A stretch of 64,000 nt of DNA from Trichoplax sp. H2 (GCA_003344405.1 NOWV01000021.1:682001-746000); one strand, 5' to 3'; shown: positions 12,871 to 26,600, counted from the first letter of the stretch. Numbers and translations: made by a program. Notes: generated by a model from the sequence alone, not told the origin.

Positions 12871-14204
12871 AGAAAAGGGTATTGGAGTCGAGTAGAAGGG
12901 TTTGGATCATGCTATCGACTGGGTAACGCAACCTATACTCCGCCTATTACGGTACAGTATAGGTGAAGACGTCGATGGTGATTGTGGCTGCCATTGACTC
13001 AACAGTACTGGTTCTACAATCTGTCACGCAAACTCACCCAGCAATTTCCTTCACCCTTCTAGTACTGCGACTGCGCATCATTCCTTGGCTAGAAAAGGGT
13101 ATTGGAAAGGGGTATAAGCCGGTACAGTACTGTATACAGTAGGTGAAGACGTCGATGGTGATTGTGCCTGCCATTGACTCAACAGTACTGGTTCTACAAT
13201 CTGTCACGCAAACTCACCCAGCAATTTCCTTCACCCTTCTACTAGCACTGCGACTGCGCATCATTCCTTGGCTAGAAAAGGGTATTGGAAAGGAGTATAA
13301 TAAGGGCTTGGATCATGCTATCGATTGGGTAACGCAATCTACACTCCGCCTATTACGGTACAGTATAGGTGAAGACGTCGATGGTGATTGTGCCTGCCAT
13401 TGACTCAACAGTACTGGTTCTACAATCTGTCACGCAAACTCACCCAGCAGTTCCTTCACCCTTCTACTGCGACTGCGCATCATTCCTTGGCTAGAAAAGG
13501 GTATTGGAAAGGGGTATAACCCGGTACAGTATACAGTAGGTGAAGACGTTGATGGTGATTGTGGCTGCCATTGACTCAACAGTACTGGTTCTACAATCTG
13601 TCACGCAAACTCACCCAGCAATTTCCTTCACCCTTCTGCTGCGACTGCGCATCATTCCCTGGCTAGTATAAGGGCTTGGATCACGCTATCGATTGGGTAA
13701 CGCAACCTACACTCCGCCTATTACGGTACAGTATAGGTGAAGACGTCGATGGTGATTGTGCCTGCCATTGACTCAACAGTACTGGTTCTACAATCTGTCA
13801 CGCAAACTCACCCAGCAGTTCCTTCACCCTTCTAGTACTGCGACTGCGCATCATTCCTTGGCTAGAAAAGGGTATTGGAAAGGGGTATAAGCCGGTACAG
13901 TATACAGTAGGTGAAGACGTCGATGGTGATTGTGCCTGCCATTGACTCAACAGTACTGGTTCTACAATCTGTCACGCAAACTCACCCAGCAGTTCCTTCA
14001 CCCTTCTACTGCGACTGCGCATCATTCCTTGGCTAGAAAAGGGTATTGGAAAGGGGTATAACCCGGTACAGTATACAGTAGGTGAAGACGTCGATGGTGA
14101 TTGTGCCTGCCATTGACTCAACAGTACTGGTTCTACAATTTGTCACGCAAACTCATCCAGCAGTTCCTTCACCCTTCTACTGCGACTGCGCATTATTCCC
14201 TGGC
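12871..14204. repeat. seven-unit minisatellite, 170-228 bp units
   Basis: The block GGTGAAGACGT..GATGGTGATTGT recurs at about 12961, 13141, 13369, 13539, 13736, 13910 and 14081, so spacings are 180, 228, 170, 197, 174 and 171 bp. Each unit runs through TTGACTCAACAGTACTGG, CTGTCACGCAAACTCACCCA, CTGCGACTGCGCATCATTCC and GGGTATTGGAAAGG. Length differences come from an optional GGGCTTGGATCATGCTATCGA block and the variable GGTACAGTATACAG junction. Copies are very similar, so the array is young or homogenised. Open frames inside the units are by-products. Confidence 0.95.
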
Positions 14205-15677
14205 TTTTTCGCCCAACACAGATCGGATTGATATCAATATGGGATAAACGACTGACAGGTTACTACAGTACTGCAAATAGACAAACGATTGGCCATCGCT
14301 GGCCTGTACCAACTCCAATCTTGACTGGCGAAACTACTTTCAAGCATACTGCTGTTGCTGCTATAATGTGGAAATTTTCTTTTTTTAAATAAGATTGTAA
14401 TGTCATGACACTGTCAAAACACACACACACACATCAAGCAACATTCATGTCGATTGGGAATGGGAGAATTTGGGATTCGTACAGTATGGATAAAAGTCGA
14501 GATCAGTCGGTAACCCCGCCATTGCTCAATGCTCATTGGATACAGGACGGCGGCGCTACAAGGCCACGCATTGTACACAGTAGAAATACTGTGCACTGTA
14601 CACTGTACATGACACGTTATGCGCATGCACGTTACTCGTGATCGTCCTTTATCACGCGCCACTGCTGATGTTTTTGTCGTGTATTGCTGCGTGGACAAAT
14701 ACCTGATAGTACACTATAGTACTGGCTGTACTGTATTGGTATATCCATAGTGCCTTTCAAACTGGTTACCACTACTTTTGTACGCATACAGTACTGTCTA
14801 GTCAGTACAGACTGATACTGTACGAGTGGACGTGTGGACCAGAGTGTGCACAACTGCGTGGTGAGAAAACAGTAAGCTACTTCACGCTATGAAAAAGAAC
14901 CAGTCAAAGTGTAAAACTAGTACAATTGGATGTTGAGCCATTTCTATGGAAAAGTAAAGCGATTTTATCACCAGTCCATGACCACTGACTAGAGCAATGG
15001 ACGCTGATTGTGTGCTTTGGTTGAAATTTGAGCAAACTTTCCATCTGATTGAGTTAGGTCATACTGGACACTATAGTTCAGCAGTAGTTTGTGGGTACGT
15101 TACTGTACAGTATAAAACCACCGATGCGGTTGTCTTGAGTACAGTACTATAGACTGTAGACGTACAGTATTTTGAACAGCCACGGACGGTGAAGCAAGGG
15201 ACGCTCCAACCACCCTCAGCTTCACACTCTCGATCATAACTGCATGCAAAATAAGGGAAAGAAAAAACAGAAATTGGGTGGTCGAGGAGTCGCCTGGGTT
15301 AATAAGCAAGGCATTTTATTGCTGCACCGATGGGCTAGTCTATGTATAAAGAGCGAAAGAAACCGCTCTTTGGCAGTCTACTGTACAGTAGCTTTGACCA
15401 TCTAGCAGGTAATGTACAGTGTACACTAGTAAATACTGTACTAGTAATAGAGTACAGTACAGTACAGTACTGTAGAACAAGCGTGGGTTGTGACTGTACA
15501 GTACTAGACTCAAGAACTGTACACTGTACACAGTAGCCTCGAGTACGCCAACTGTACTGGACCGGACCGGATCGGACTGGACCACTGTAAGCGCGGCAGA
15601 CACACCATTGGCGGCCTCCATCGGCAGCAAACTAATCTAAATCGCAATATCATTTTCTGCCTTGTAGCAGCAAGAAA
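14205..15677. repeat. field of GTAC-type palindromes
   Basis: The non-coding stretch is crowded with permutations of TACTGTACAGTA, TGTACACTGTACA and GTACAGTACTGTAC, for example around 14580-14610, 14700-14830 and 15365-15545. It also has a CA run at about 14421-14432. The open frames here are by-products of the palindromes. The 3' end is the promoter or 5' UTR side of the SAM-domain gene. Confidence 0.75.
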
Positions 15678-18323
15678 ATGACAACGACAGGTAAGTAATG
15701 ATTGCAATCGTTTTCATCATTCTCTCGTTGCCATTACCAGTGATTGTTCACTGAGGTAGAATTCTCCATGGAGATGAATGTATTTGTTTGAATTGTTATT
15801 TTACAGCATCGGAATGGATGGAATTCTTCATTGCAGCTGGAATCCCTTCTAGTCCTGCTTCAAAGTAAGAATTAGCGTCTTGTCTTCAAAAATCAATCGC
15901 TGATGGCACACTCGATGGTAGTAAGCCATTGCAGTGAATCATAGACAAGTGCTATTTATCCTCTTAGAGTGTCCATAGTAGCAACAAGTAATGCTTGCTC
16001 CTATAACTTGAACTGGATGGAAATGGACTAGCCAAGAATGACCATCATCAGTCTGACTTGCTTTACTGCATGATAGGATGGAAAGAGAACTCGACTCCTA
16101 GGATTAATCAATGGAATCTTGTTGAAACTAGAAAGTCTATACTGTACATTTTCCACATCGATCGTATCATCACTATGTCTCCAAATTCCTTCAATGAGAA
16201 TGGCTCTGTACACGCTACGTGTAAATATTATCATGAATCGTTTACGATCATTTAGAGAGCCATGACAATAATCTGAGTTACTCCCCTTCTCGCCATCCAT
16301 TTTCGATCGACGTCGACTCCATCTTGATTGCTTGGCTCAATTTTGAAATACTGTAACCTACAGTAATCATTTCTTACAGTAGATACAACTCTTAATGATA
16401 TCCTTTGTTACCATTGCAATCAATCGACTTTATAAAATAGCCAACCATTTTTACTCTACACTATCATGGTGGAGGAATACATCGGACTCCTTCAACTTCA
16501 AACATGAACCTATACGTCATGGAATAGCATCATTTTCATGGTTAACCCATCGACTGTAGTATTAAAATAGGGTCAATCCATACCAGTTGAACTAATCTTC
16601 TGCTTATTCAAACTACTGTAATGGGTCATGAAAAAACAATTTCTCATCAATACACGCTGATGCAAAACCTACTATACATCATTGCGTACATTATGATTAT
16701 AATAAACACTCAATAGCAAAAGCTATTTATAGCTATACATCGTCCGATCAGTCATGGTTACTAGTATACTTTTAAATGATCCATGTTTTTTCTTTTTGTC
16801 AAGAATACTGTGGCTGATATGTTTGAATCACTTTTCTTTCTAGTTATGCCATATTATTCAGTGAGAACAGAATACATCGGAAAATGTTACCTGAATTAAC
16901 AAAGGTATTTATCCAATCCCCAACAAGATGATGGTGCTCTCGTTTCCTTCTTCCTTTGTAATTGAGACAGTGCATATTCGTCTACATACGAGTATATATA
17001 TATACACACCAAATAGCAGTGATAGTCAGCAACAGTATCGTAGCTTATAAATAACAAAAAAGAACAATCATTTGCCATTTTTGACTGAAAGTACTGTTAT
17101 GTCTATTATGATCTTGTGTAGGATATACTCAAGGAAATGGGAATTACTCCAATTGGCGATATGTTAGCTATTTTAAAGCATGCCAAAGAAGTTCATGACA
17201 ACGTAAATTATTAGCTTGAACTCAATAGTTTTAAGTGTTTTTATTTTCACTAGCACTACCCATAGCCAGCCATATTGATTACTTTATACCAATAAGCCTA
17301 ATTATTGATTGTATAATCTAAGAAACATGATCAATCATGAAGTTGATACAATAACAAAGTCAACGTAATCTTTGCATTGCCTACAACATTGCCTCCCATA
17401 AAACAAACTCTGAAACTTGATTTCACATTTTATCAGGAGATTATGAGAGGATTAGTATCGGATAACCCTAGATCAATTGATGGACCATGTAAGAAGAAAA
17501 TCGCCATAAGCAAAGTCTTGAGCTAATATGAGTCTATTTAACGAATGTTTCTTTTATTTAGCAGCTAAGATGAGAATAGGGCCCACCAATATAAATGAAG
17601 TGAAAAAATCTCAAGAAGACACAGTGACTACGAGCTCGCAGAAAAGCCGGGCCATGATTGCACCAACAGTTGCTCCAACATTAAAAATGGTGCAGTCTGC
17701 TACTGAGCAATCAGTAAAAGACGTTCGCAAGGCAACTGTACCAACTGCCACTAAACCAAGTAATACAAGGATAAGAATAAGAAGGATAGCCTTGAATTCA
17801 CAAAATGGTGATTAAATGTAGTCATAGACTATTGCATCTACTCGTTGAAGACAATACTTTAACCTGTTCAGAATCCATGAAATTAGTCATTAACAAGTAT
17901 GATCAACATCATGTTATTTTAGGTAGCCACTCTGGAAAACAGTCTGTATTTGATCGATTAGGCGCTTCACAAAGTGAACAAATTGCTAAGGTGGCATCTC
18001 ATCCTGTTAGGGAAACCCATTCAGTTTTTAAACGTTTAGGGGGTATTCAGCATGATAACAGTACCTCTGCCAAGGATAGACTTCAACCAAGCGTTAAAAT
18101 TAATAGAAAAGGTTTATCCACTGTTGATATAAGACAAGTTAAATTAGGCTCCATGAAACGACCAACCGAAGCGAAAAAACCTAGGGCTAGCATGACAAAA
18201 GCTGAAAAAGTTGCTTTAGCACGAAGTGACCAACTTGGCAATCAAGAAAGCGCTCTGAGTAGATTAGGAGGAAGTAATCCAGCGGCTACTACAGCTAGAA
18301 GACTTATTATACGAAAGAGATGA
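15678..18323 (+). CDS. C19orf47: SAM-domain protein, C19orf47 homologue
   Basis: Seven exons (15678-15690, 15807-15864, 16844-16904, 17122-17202, 17437-17488, 17562-17807, 17923-18323) give 303 residues with all phases matching. The N-terminal 70 residues form the SAM-like domain of the vertebrate C19orf47 family: SEWMEFFIAAGIPSSPA, NYAILFSENRIHRKML, then MGITPIGDMLAILKHAKEVH. The middle is Ser/Thr/Pro/Lys-rich and likely disordered. The C-terminal half carries the family's short motif twice exactly (SVFDRLGA at about 178, SVFKRLGG at about 208) and a looser SALSRLGG near the end. The last residues are very basic (RRLIIRKR). In vertebrates the protein is nuclear and poorly characterised. The retained SAM domain suggests self-association or protein binding. 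Confidence 0.9.
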
Positions 18324-19436
18324 ACTATACAGTGTTGTAGCTGTTGGCACAACTCGAATCTACAATCAAATTATTTAATTCATTAATGACACCTCATTCT
18401 GTATAATAAAGCGACAGTAAAAGTTCTTCTGTATTATTGGACTATAATGGTACCCTTTTTTTTTTTAGTTTTATAACATTTAAAGCTTAGCTTTACTGGA
18501 TATCCAATCTCGAACGTTATTCCTCTTGCGTAATTCCAATTCAACGATCAGAGAATATTATCTAGTAAATTTACTATCATTTGTTTGACTTTCTCATCTT
18601 ATGGACTGCACAATTCTATAATAGTCATATTAGTAAATTGATGTGTTGTTGTGATGGGAAGCATCGACAGTATCATTCAATCTTGGAACTATTATTTGTT
18701 TGCTTTAGTGACTATGTAGTAAGTTCGTATGGCATTTTTTTTATCAACTGTTTAGTCTGTTTATTAATTAATATCCATTGGTAACTCAATTTAAATGATA
18801 CATCAAAGTGTTTATAAAAGAAGCAAACGCATTACATACAGTTAATTCAAAAAGTAACCATCTGATCGAACTACTGTAGCATTTTGTCAGCGATATTTTC
18901 AAGGAAACCAAACATACTTTGGTGTATCCGATTGTAATAAACCATGATCTTATTGTCAATGGATTACAGCAATTTCCACATTATTGACTTTAAAAGGAGC
19001 TATAAGAATTTCAAAGTCTTAAAATACAATTGCACGATTAAATATTCAGGCATAGTCTATACCAGTATAGCATGATATCAACCGTTATAGCTTTGGTAAA
19101 TTAATAGACTCTTCTCTAATCCTTGAAACTGTACTTGTAATGAGTGTCATTGAATTCGTCCCAAATGAAAGTAACGTTGGACGCTGTTTTCAATGATTAG
19201 TATCTGCATCGACTTTTAAATTCTTATTGGCTAGAGCAAGAATATCCAAGTTTGCATATGTAACAGCAGCATTAGATTATGTCCATTCCTTTCATAGCTA
19301 AAGCATAGTATATTTCTTCTGTCAACATGCACATGGACGTATAATGCCAGTGTATGAGGAAAGTGTTGCAGTCATGGATGACATTCTAAAAGTACAATAA
19401 TAAATAGGACTTGAAATCTGCTTAATCTGTAGGCTT
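18324..19436. other. convergent intergenic region
   Basis: It separates the 3' ends of the SAM gene (+) and UQCC3 (-). It includes T-rich and AATAAA-like sequence just downstream of 18400. No gene is recognised. Confidence 0.5.
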
Positions 19437-20501
19437 CTATCCTTTCTTTGGTTTAGCTAACCAGATTGGTTCTTCCGATTCTGCGGCTCTTTTAAGAGCT
19501 TTCAATATTTCAGTTTGACGCTGCTGTTGGGCTTTCATGACAGCAGGATTACTTTCAGGCAACTCCTGAGAATGAAGTGTACAAATGAAAAAATAGCCTT
19601 GTGAGTTATTTTTCCTCTACCAAAGGTAGATCAATATCAGATTATGGTAAAATTCGTGTAAAATTGATTACTCTCCATGGTTCATAAATACAGTAATGGA
19701 TGTCAAGGCGGTGATCATTACTATTGCATACAATCACTGTCATTTGCCGTGCAACTTGAATCATGATCAAATGGATACTACCAATACTAAAACTAGACGG
19801 GAAAGATTCAAAGTGTAAACAGACTATGTATGCACTGAATATTATGTATTCCTTTCTTTCTATTATCTATTTTCAAGGTATTACGGTACTTGGACAAATT
19901 CAGTATATCTTGCAAGGTAGAAGTTAGCTTTACTATCAGTGGGACAAGAAAGTAGAATGTACATCGTCTCCATATCTACATTAACAGAGACTATCGCATT
20001 AACTTTACTGTATCCTGTAGAAGATTACGAGTAGTACTCTATAGTTAATTGAAACTATAAGACCACTTTTTAAACTTTATCTTGAATAGACATCTATGAT
20101 GAATGCGTGTACTATACACTTTTACATATAACTTAATCATCCTTGCGCTGACACTTTTGCGTTGCATCGAGCGATGAAAGAGATGCTTATAATGTCAGAG
20201 CGTTGCTAAGTTGAAAGAGGCATAGGACAACTTTCACCTCGTTTATAATACTATTCGTTCCATTATGCACTAAACTATCTCATTATAGACTGGTATATTG
20301 GATAGGCTAGCAGTCTATCACGTCGATTGTCTACAATAAATATGGAAAATGAGCACCAGAGTGAAGAATTTTACATTAGCCATCAACTACCTTGAGCAGC
20401 TCCTGTTCATTCGGTTTAGTCACTCTCATCAAACCCCATCCAGCAAGGACGGTTAAGGTTGTTATTCCTATCGTCATACCAATCTTAGCAATGGTACTCA
20501 T
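19437..20501 (-). CDS. UQCC3: ubiquinol-cytochrome c reductase assembly factor 3 homologue
   Basis: Two exons, 20501-20391 and 19565-19437 on the minus strand, encode 79 residues; both splice sites are canonical and in phase. UQCC3 is a single-pass inner-mitochondrial-membrane protein needed to stabilise cytochrome b during complex III assembly. The N-terminus has a Gly-containing hydrophobic segment (residues about 8-26, GMTIGITTLTVLAGWGL), then RVTKPNEQELLKELPESNP. This parallels the vertebrate order of TM segment, VTPGERRKQEMLKE, then MPLQDP. A Gln/Arg-rich helix and a Trp near the C-terminus (EEPIWLAK) also match. Human UQCC3 is 93 residues, so this copy is slightly short. The gene is too small and too split to appear as a long open frame. 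Confidence 0.8.
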
Positions 20502-21002
20502 CTTCTAGTACTTTCTAGCTTTAATTCAGTCGCAATTAATTGAAATACAGCCGTTCAATTCGATCTTACTCCTCGATTTGCAAAGATTTTGATGATTTTG
20601 TCCGCTTGCAATGTCCAATTTCTCTCTGTCGATTGGATGCTTGTTGTTAATGCGTTCAATCTAATACGGCTGCCATACAAAAGCGTTGTTGCCTACCTAC
20701 TGTATGTGTATCACTCTCGATCTCACTATGGATTTTATTACTCTAGCTGTTTTGAACTGTCTCGCCCAAGTAGGGTCTCGTTAGCCACTCGACTATGGTA
20801 GTATACTGTATTAAACAGTCCAAAACGAAAGTATATTACTATGGCTTCGCTACGATATCGAACGAGTCAGCTTTTGCAATTGATTGAATACTATTCCTCC
20901 TATTTCTCTCTCCAAATGCCATCAGGAAATTCATGCAGTTCCTCTATTGCTCTTATTTATAGCTTGATAGTCGATAATCGATCAGTATCATGATAACAGA
21001 GG

Positions 21003-21078
21003 ATGGATTCTCATGTAGAAATCAAGGTTCCGGCAATTGTACCAACACGAGTAGTTACTAATGGCAAAATGATGAAGG
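21003..21078 (+). CDS. candidate 5' coding exon (possibly alternative start of SLC30A6)
   Basis: ATG at 21003 opens 25 codons (MDSHVEIKVPAIVPTRVVTN...) ending at a strong donor (G|GTAAGATG) in phase 1. It lies about 500 bp from the divergent UQCC3 start, a plausible shared promoter. The first SLC30A6 exon at 23657 is preceded by an AG at about 23650 whose use would accept phase 1 and stay in frame. This exon could therefore be an upstream coding exon of that gene across a 2.6 kb repeat-filled intron. The peptide matches nothing I recognise, so it may instead belong to a separate gene. Confidence 0.35.
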
Positions 21079-21337
21079 GTAAGATGGTGTCGTCAACTTT
21101 GTCCATGGACAAGTTAGGCTAAGATGGACCATTGCTGTGTCCCTTTTTAATCGATAGTAGGACAGTGTACTTGGTAGAATAATTCATCACAACTGCCTGA
21201 TAATGCGTAGAAACTACATCAATCTGAAGATGGATGCTGAAGATGGATGTAGTAGTAGTACAGCAGCTTCAATTCTAAAGTTTACGCTAACGATAATGGA
21301 CGTGACGCAGAGATGGAATATCCTTGAATATCCTTCA

Positions 21338-21868
21338 GTGCCTATTCAAAATACAGTCAACGTCTAATCTACTCTACACTATAAGCAGTAGTCTATTGAC
21401 TTGAACTACTCTATTCCATGATAGGCGATGTCCATCTACTGAGATCTTAACCAATATATGACTTCTTTAGGGATTCTTTCATCTTGTAAAGTTGATATTT
21501 CTTAGCTATGAGTGGTGCCTATTCAAAATACAGTCAACGTCTAATCTACTCTACACTATAAGCAGTAGTCTATTGACTTGAACTACTCTATTCCATGATA
21601 GGCGATGTCCATCCGCTGAGATCTCCACTAATGTATGACTTCTTCAGGGATTCTTTCATCTTGTAAAGTTGATATTTTCTTAGCTATAAGTGGTGCCTAT
21701 TCAAAATACAGTCAACGTCTAATCTACTCTACAATATAAGCAGTAGTCTATTGACTTGAACTACTCTATTCCATGATAGGAATGTCCATCTACTGAGATC
21801 TCCACCAATATATAACTTCTTTCGGGATTCTTTTATCTTGTAAAGTTGATATTTCTTAGTTATAAATG
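21338..21868. repeat. three-unit tandem repeat, about 178 bp
   Basis: The block TGCCTATTCAAAATACAGTC begins near 21338, 21514 and 21692. Each unit continues through CAACGTCTAATCTACTCTAC, TATTGACTTGAACTACTCTA, TTCCATGATAGG and GGGATTCTTTCATCTTGTAA. Copies differ by a few substitutions and single-base indels. The third ends in a diverged TTAGTTATAAATGA. Non-coding. Confidence 0.95.
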
Positions 21869-22279
21869 AAAAGACAATCAATAGACGATAGACAGAGTCT
21901 AGATGCTTATACGATAGACCATAGACATAGTCCGGTGGTGGATTATGCCCTTCTCCTAGGCTGACAGTATCGAGAAACACTTTATGGATTCTTCAATTTG
22001 GGCTAATATTACCACATTACAGTTTATTCAATCAATCAATTGATAAAAGTACTGCATAGATAGCATAATTCTTTACTTGAATTGTCATTAATCAAGCAAT
22101 CTGTAGCCATTCATTCACCCAGATTATTTCGGTTATTAAATACTGTACTGTAGACATCTTCCATTTTGTTACTATTTCTTGCTTGTACGACTATGCATTT
22201 CAATGTAGGATCAGTATTTTTTATTTTTAAAGACTACTAGAATCGCTAGTACAGTATAACAGACGCATCGAGCAATACT

Positions 22280-23330
22280 AATTCTTGTTAAACTACCAAT
22301 AATTTATAATCTGTCGTCTACATCGCTAAAACGAGTAAACTCTACATTCTGTTGGGATCTATATAGATGTCCTATACATGTCCAACTTTTCATATTTGAT
22401 CCAGTCAATCAACTGTTTGAACTGGTGCTCACGTATGAATAGACAATCTACACTGCATGCAATCCTATAAATGCTCCGATTAATAAACTCCATAGGAATC
22501 TTAACATCGCTAATATTTCATGTTTTTACTCTGCAATCCACTGTTTAAACTAACAAATACAAGACGCGTCGAGAAGAATTATAGAAGCAGCAGTTTTACG
22601 ATCACTAATCCACTGTCTGACTAGATCGCCAAAGTTAATAAACTCTACTCGTAGAAGTGTCTCTATCATTTCGTGTTCTACTCAACAGTAAACTATTTAG
22701 ACTAATGATACAAACAATTTACCGTTCTGAATAGCACAGGCATACGATTCACTGTGGGTATAAGCAGGAACTTTTAACTATCACTAATTAACTGTCTAAC
22801 TAGATCGCCAAAGTTAATCAACTCTATAGGGATTTTAACATCTCTAACATTTATGTTTTACCAAATAATGAACTATTTAAAATAACCATGTTAACAGCAT
22901 ACACAGATAGACGTATATACCATTCGATAGATGCATATAAATACGTGCATACGTATATGTAACAACAGATGCTGTATCGATATCTGTCTTAACTCGTTAT
23001 TTATTGATCATCTTCTACGCGAATCGATCTCCAAAGTTCATCAATTTTATACAAATCTTATAATTTTAGCTATTGCAGATTTTACCTAATTAATTAACTG
23101 TTTAAACTAATACAATACGTGTGTATTGCCTCTACTGTATACATCTGCATCAGGTACTATTTGTCTATCTTTGTTTTAGCTATCAGTAAGTTATTATCTG
23201 TAGTTAGTTGACTAGATTGCCAAGTTAGAACATTGTTCAAAAGTTATCCACTTTACTGATGCAGGAATTAAATAAGACTCAAGCCAACTCTACGCTGCTG
23301 ATTTTACACCTTACTTAGATACGCGTATAA
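22280..23330. repeat. diverged dispersed/tandem repeat family
   Basis: Variants of GATCGCCAAAGTTAATAAACTCTA recur near 22322, 22627, 22805 and 23029. They alternate with variants of CCACTGTTTAAACTAATACAA and ACTAATCCACTGTCTGACTA. The spacing is irregular (180-300 bp) and divergence is high. This family is distinct from the adjacent 178-bp array. Confidence 0.65.
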
Positions 23331-23656
23331 GCATATATGTACACCTTGTGGGTAAACTAAAACATGACTGATCATGTTACTATGTATTTAAGATTTTAGA
23401 AAATGCGCAATCAGTTTCACTCTACTCCTTCTAAATATTATGCATAGAGTAGCTGTATAGCCATATCGTCAATATTATATATCCCCTTGAACTTGCTAGA
23501 AACTATAATGGCAAAACTGTAATAGCACTTCACTTATGATTCAATCCATATAATGACGATAACAATTTCTGCAGTGTCTCTATTCTGCTAAGAATACAGT
23601 TCGTTCATTATTCATGCTTTATTTATCACCTAACTTCTATTCGCTGATTAGAAACG

Positions 23657-26600
23657 ATGAATGCTACCACTGAAACTGAAATACGAGAATTAGATGTCAA
23701 TGTAAGTTCAATCTTGTAGCCTTATTTCACACACGATGCTTGTGCCATTGAAGATAATGACTTTACTTGTGTACCACAGTAGGCGATAATACTGCATATA
23801 ATCATGACGCCGCTTTATCCAATTTTATAAAATCTTTCATGTTCAAAATACAATCTAAACTTAATCACGTATTTATAGGGAGAATACACTAATACATTAT
23901 CACGCGAGCTCTCAACGAAATGGTCATTAACGAAAGAAATTGGATTAATTTACAGTACTAAAGGGGTTCGAATATACTTATGTATACTATGGATACAAAA
24001 TTTTCTCTTTTATTTTGTTTAATTTACGTGTACTGAATCAGTTATTTGTATAAAAATCATGTAAATAAGACTTTCCACCATTGATCTGATACCCTTGTCA
24101 AAGTCTAATTAATCCAATCGATGTCCTCGATTTTCAGGCTTGGACTGTAACTACGATGCTACTCATAAATGTATTATATACAATTTGGCTTCAACACCAA
24201 TCGGTACATACAAACTACTTAGGTATGCTTATAAATACAAAGCATCAATATATTTTATGACAAAACTTTTAAGATAAATGAACGGCCTTCCTAATTTAAC
24301 CAATTCTTCTATCATAACATTTAGCTTTAACAGCATTTGCCTATTTATCAATATTGAACTCCTTTAGGTATTATACGCTTTGGTTGAATAATTTTCTATA
24401 GTAAAATTTTTATATAATTGCTAATCTCTTTACTGTTAACAATTCTATTTTGATTTACAGCTTAGTATCATGTCTAATCTCTTACTGGGTATCGCATCAA
24501 AAGTGTACAGCCCTTTATTCATTTGGGTAATGTATAATTCTTTCCTTTTTATAACCAATTATACCAAACTACATTAAAAGTTTAGATCTCAATTAATTTC
24601 TTGATACTTTATACAAGATATATGCTTACTGTATCAATTCCTTAGTAACTTATGTAATAAAAATCTTTCTTATGTTATGGTAAATATAGCTTTGAACGAG
24701 TGGAAGTCCTAGCTGTCTTCACTAGTACAGTCTTAGTCCAAGTTGCCGTGATATCTGTACTAAGATACTGGTAAATATCTCATTTTACAACTCAATCTTT
24801 TGTACTAAATTAATGGTATTTATTTCAAACAAAATATAACAAAATTAATGATTTAACCAATTCTGTATTTACTCAGCTTGGAGAGAATATTTCAGTCACC
24901 GAATGTCGTAACGTAAGTAAAATTATCGTATCTGAGTAGCTTATTCATCAAGAAATAAGTGAGTTGAACAGCGATTATATTGTAGATGACATCTTATTTA
25001 TAAATCTATTGCCTTTCTAAAAGATAAATTTGCAACTCTCTATATATCTCAGATCAACAGTAAGCATGACCATCGTCGCAACCTTTGGCCTTATCCTTCA
25101 TCTTTTAATTACGTTCTGTATCAGCAACAGAGCATTTAATCACGTATCATCAGGTCGTCTATTTATATCACTAGCCTTATTAATTAACGTACAACAATAA
25201 GTAAAAACTATTTAAAATAGACCTTATCGAAATAACTTAAAATTTTTGTCAATTCTTCTGCAGTATCCGATTCAAATTGGCTTCAAAATTTCTTATCAAC
25301 CACCATCCAAAGGTTTAAATTAACACCATACAGTATTGTTAAATATATATATAAGCTTTCAAGAGTAGTTTCATATACCAAGCGCATAATACGATTGTTT
25401 AATGAAGCACTCAGCGTAGGATAGCATGTCATACGAATGTAACTTACAAGTACATCATGTCATATTGACTTACTGTAGTACTCATTAAAGTTTAATGTAC
25501 TTACATATTTGTTTTTAGTGTCTTTTCACTTGCCCCAAGTTCGACGCGAGCCTTTGTAAAAAGAATAAATCCATTCGCCTTAGTTACTATTACCGGCTGG
25601 ATTGCTATGTGTATAGCTGATATACTAATTAGTATTAAGTACGTTTTAATACCTATTTATTGAATATTGATGCTCAAGCAAACTGAATTATAACGTGTTT
25701 AATATATTTTAGCCACTGGTATCAAGCCGATACTGTTGCTGCCCTAATAATATGTATCCTAACTTGGGCTACGCTATATCCAATGTCAATATACAGTGGA
25801 AAGATCCTTCTGCAAGTAATACTTAAAAACTGAAAGATATTTGTCTAACTTCCAAGAAATGATACCACTAACGATATCTGCTATTATCAATTGCTATAGA
25901 CTAATCCTGCGCAAATTTTGCCTCAAATCGATAAATGCTTAAGAGAGGTATTATAAAATTTTTATTACAATTCGATTATTTTGAAAGCATTCTTGTAAGC
26001 AAGAAATGATATGCGTTATTATGAGTGTTTAATTTATTTTGATACGTAATCTCTCTAATTATATCGCGGCCCTTGCCAATAGATTTCAACACTTGACGGA
26101 GTCCTTGAAATAAAAGAAGATCATTTTTGGATGATCAGCTTCGGAAATCTTGTGAGTTAAATGCTATTCGTTACTATTAGACAGTAACATATCTACTGTA
26201 TATTGACTATATCATATTCATGACATCATAGGTAATTGTACCTTCTAATATGCATATAAGCAATTGATTTTTATGTTAGCGTAGTCAAAAAATAGCTAAA
26301 TGATATATATTGCTTAGGCGGGATCCGTACAAGTCCGTGTTAGAAGAGATGCTGATGATCAGGTACATACGTAAATATGTCGTTGCAATACTGTTCCTTT
26401 ACTAATGAAGTACAGTAATTCATCAATAACCTTATGGACTTTATTACAGATTGTCTTACTACAAGTCACTGAAAGATTATCTAGATACGTATCTAATCTC
26501 ACTGTTCAAATAATTAAAGACGACTGGCAACGAACTGTATCAAATCCTACGATTTTAAGATCTATGAATTATGGTGATAAGAACATGTTAGAAAATTACA

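Noticed and set aside
13143-13403. 86-codon plus-strand open frame.
   Set aside because: It lies wholly inside the minisatellite and only reflects repeat-unit length; it has no protein features.
12871-14204. Possible CRISPR-like array because of regularly spaced repeats.
   Set aside because: Units are 170-228 bp with no short constant repeat plus unique spacers, and the DNA is animal; it is a minisatellite.
14405-15707. Several 60-96-codon open frames on both strands.
   Set aside because: They come from GTAC palindromes, which lack stops in several frames. Translations are rich in Tyr/Val/Cys/Thr, as such DNA dictates.
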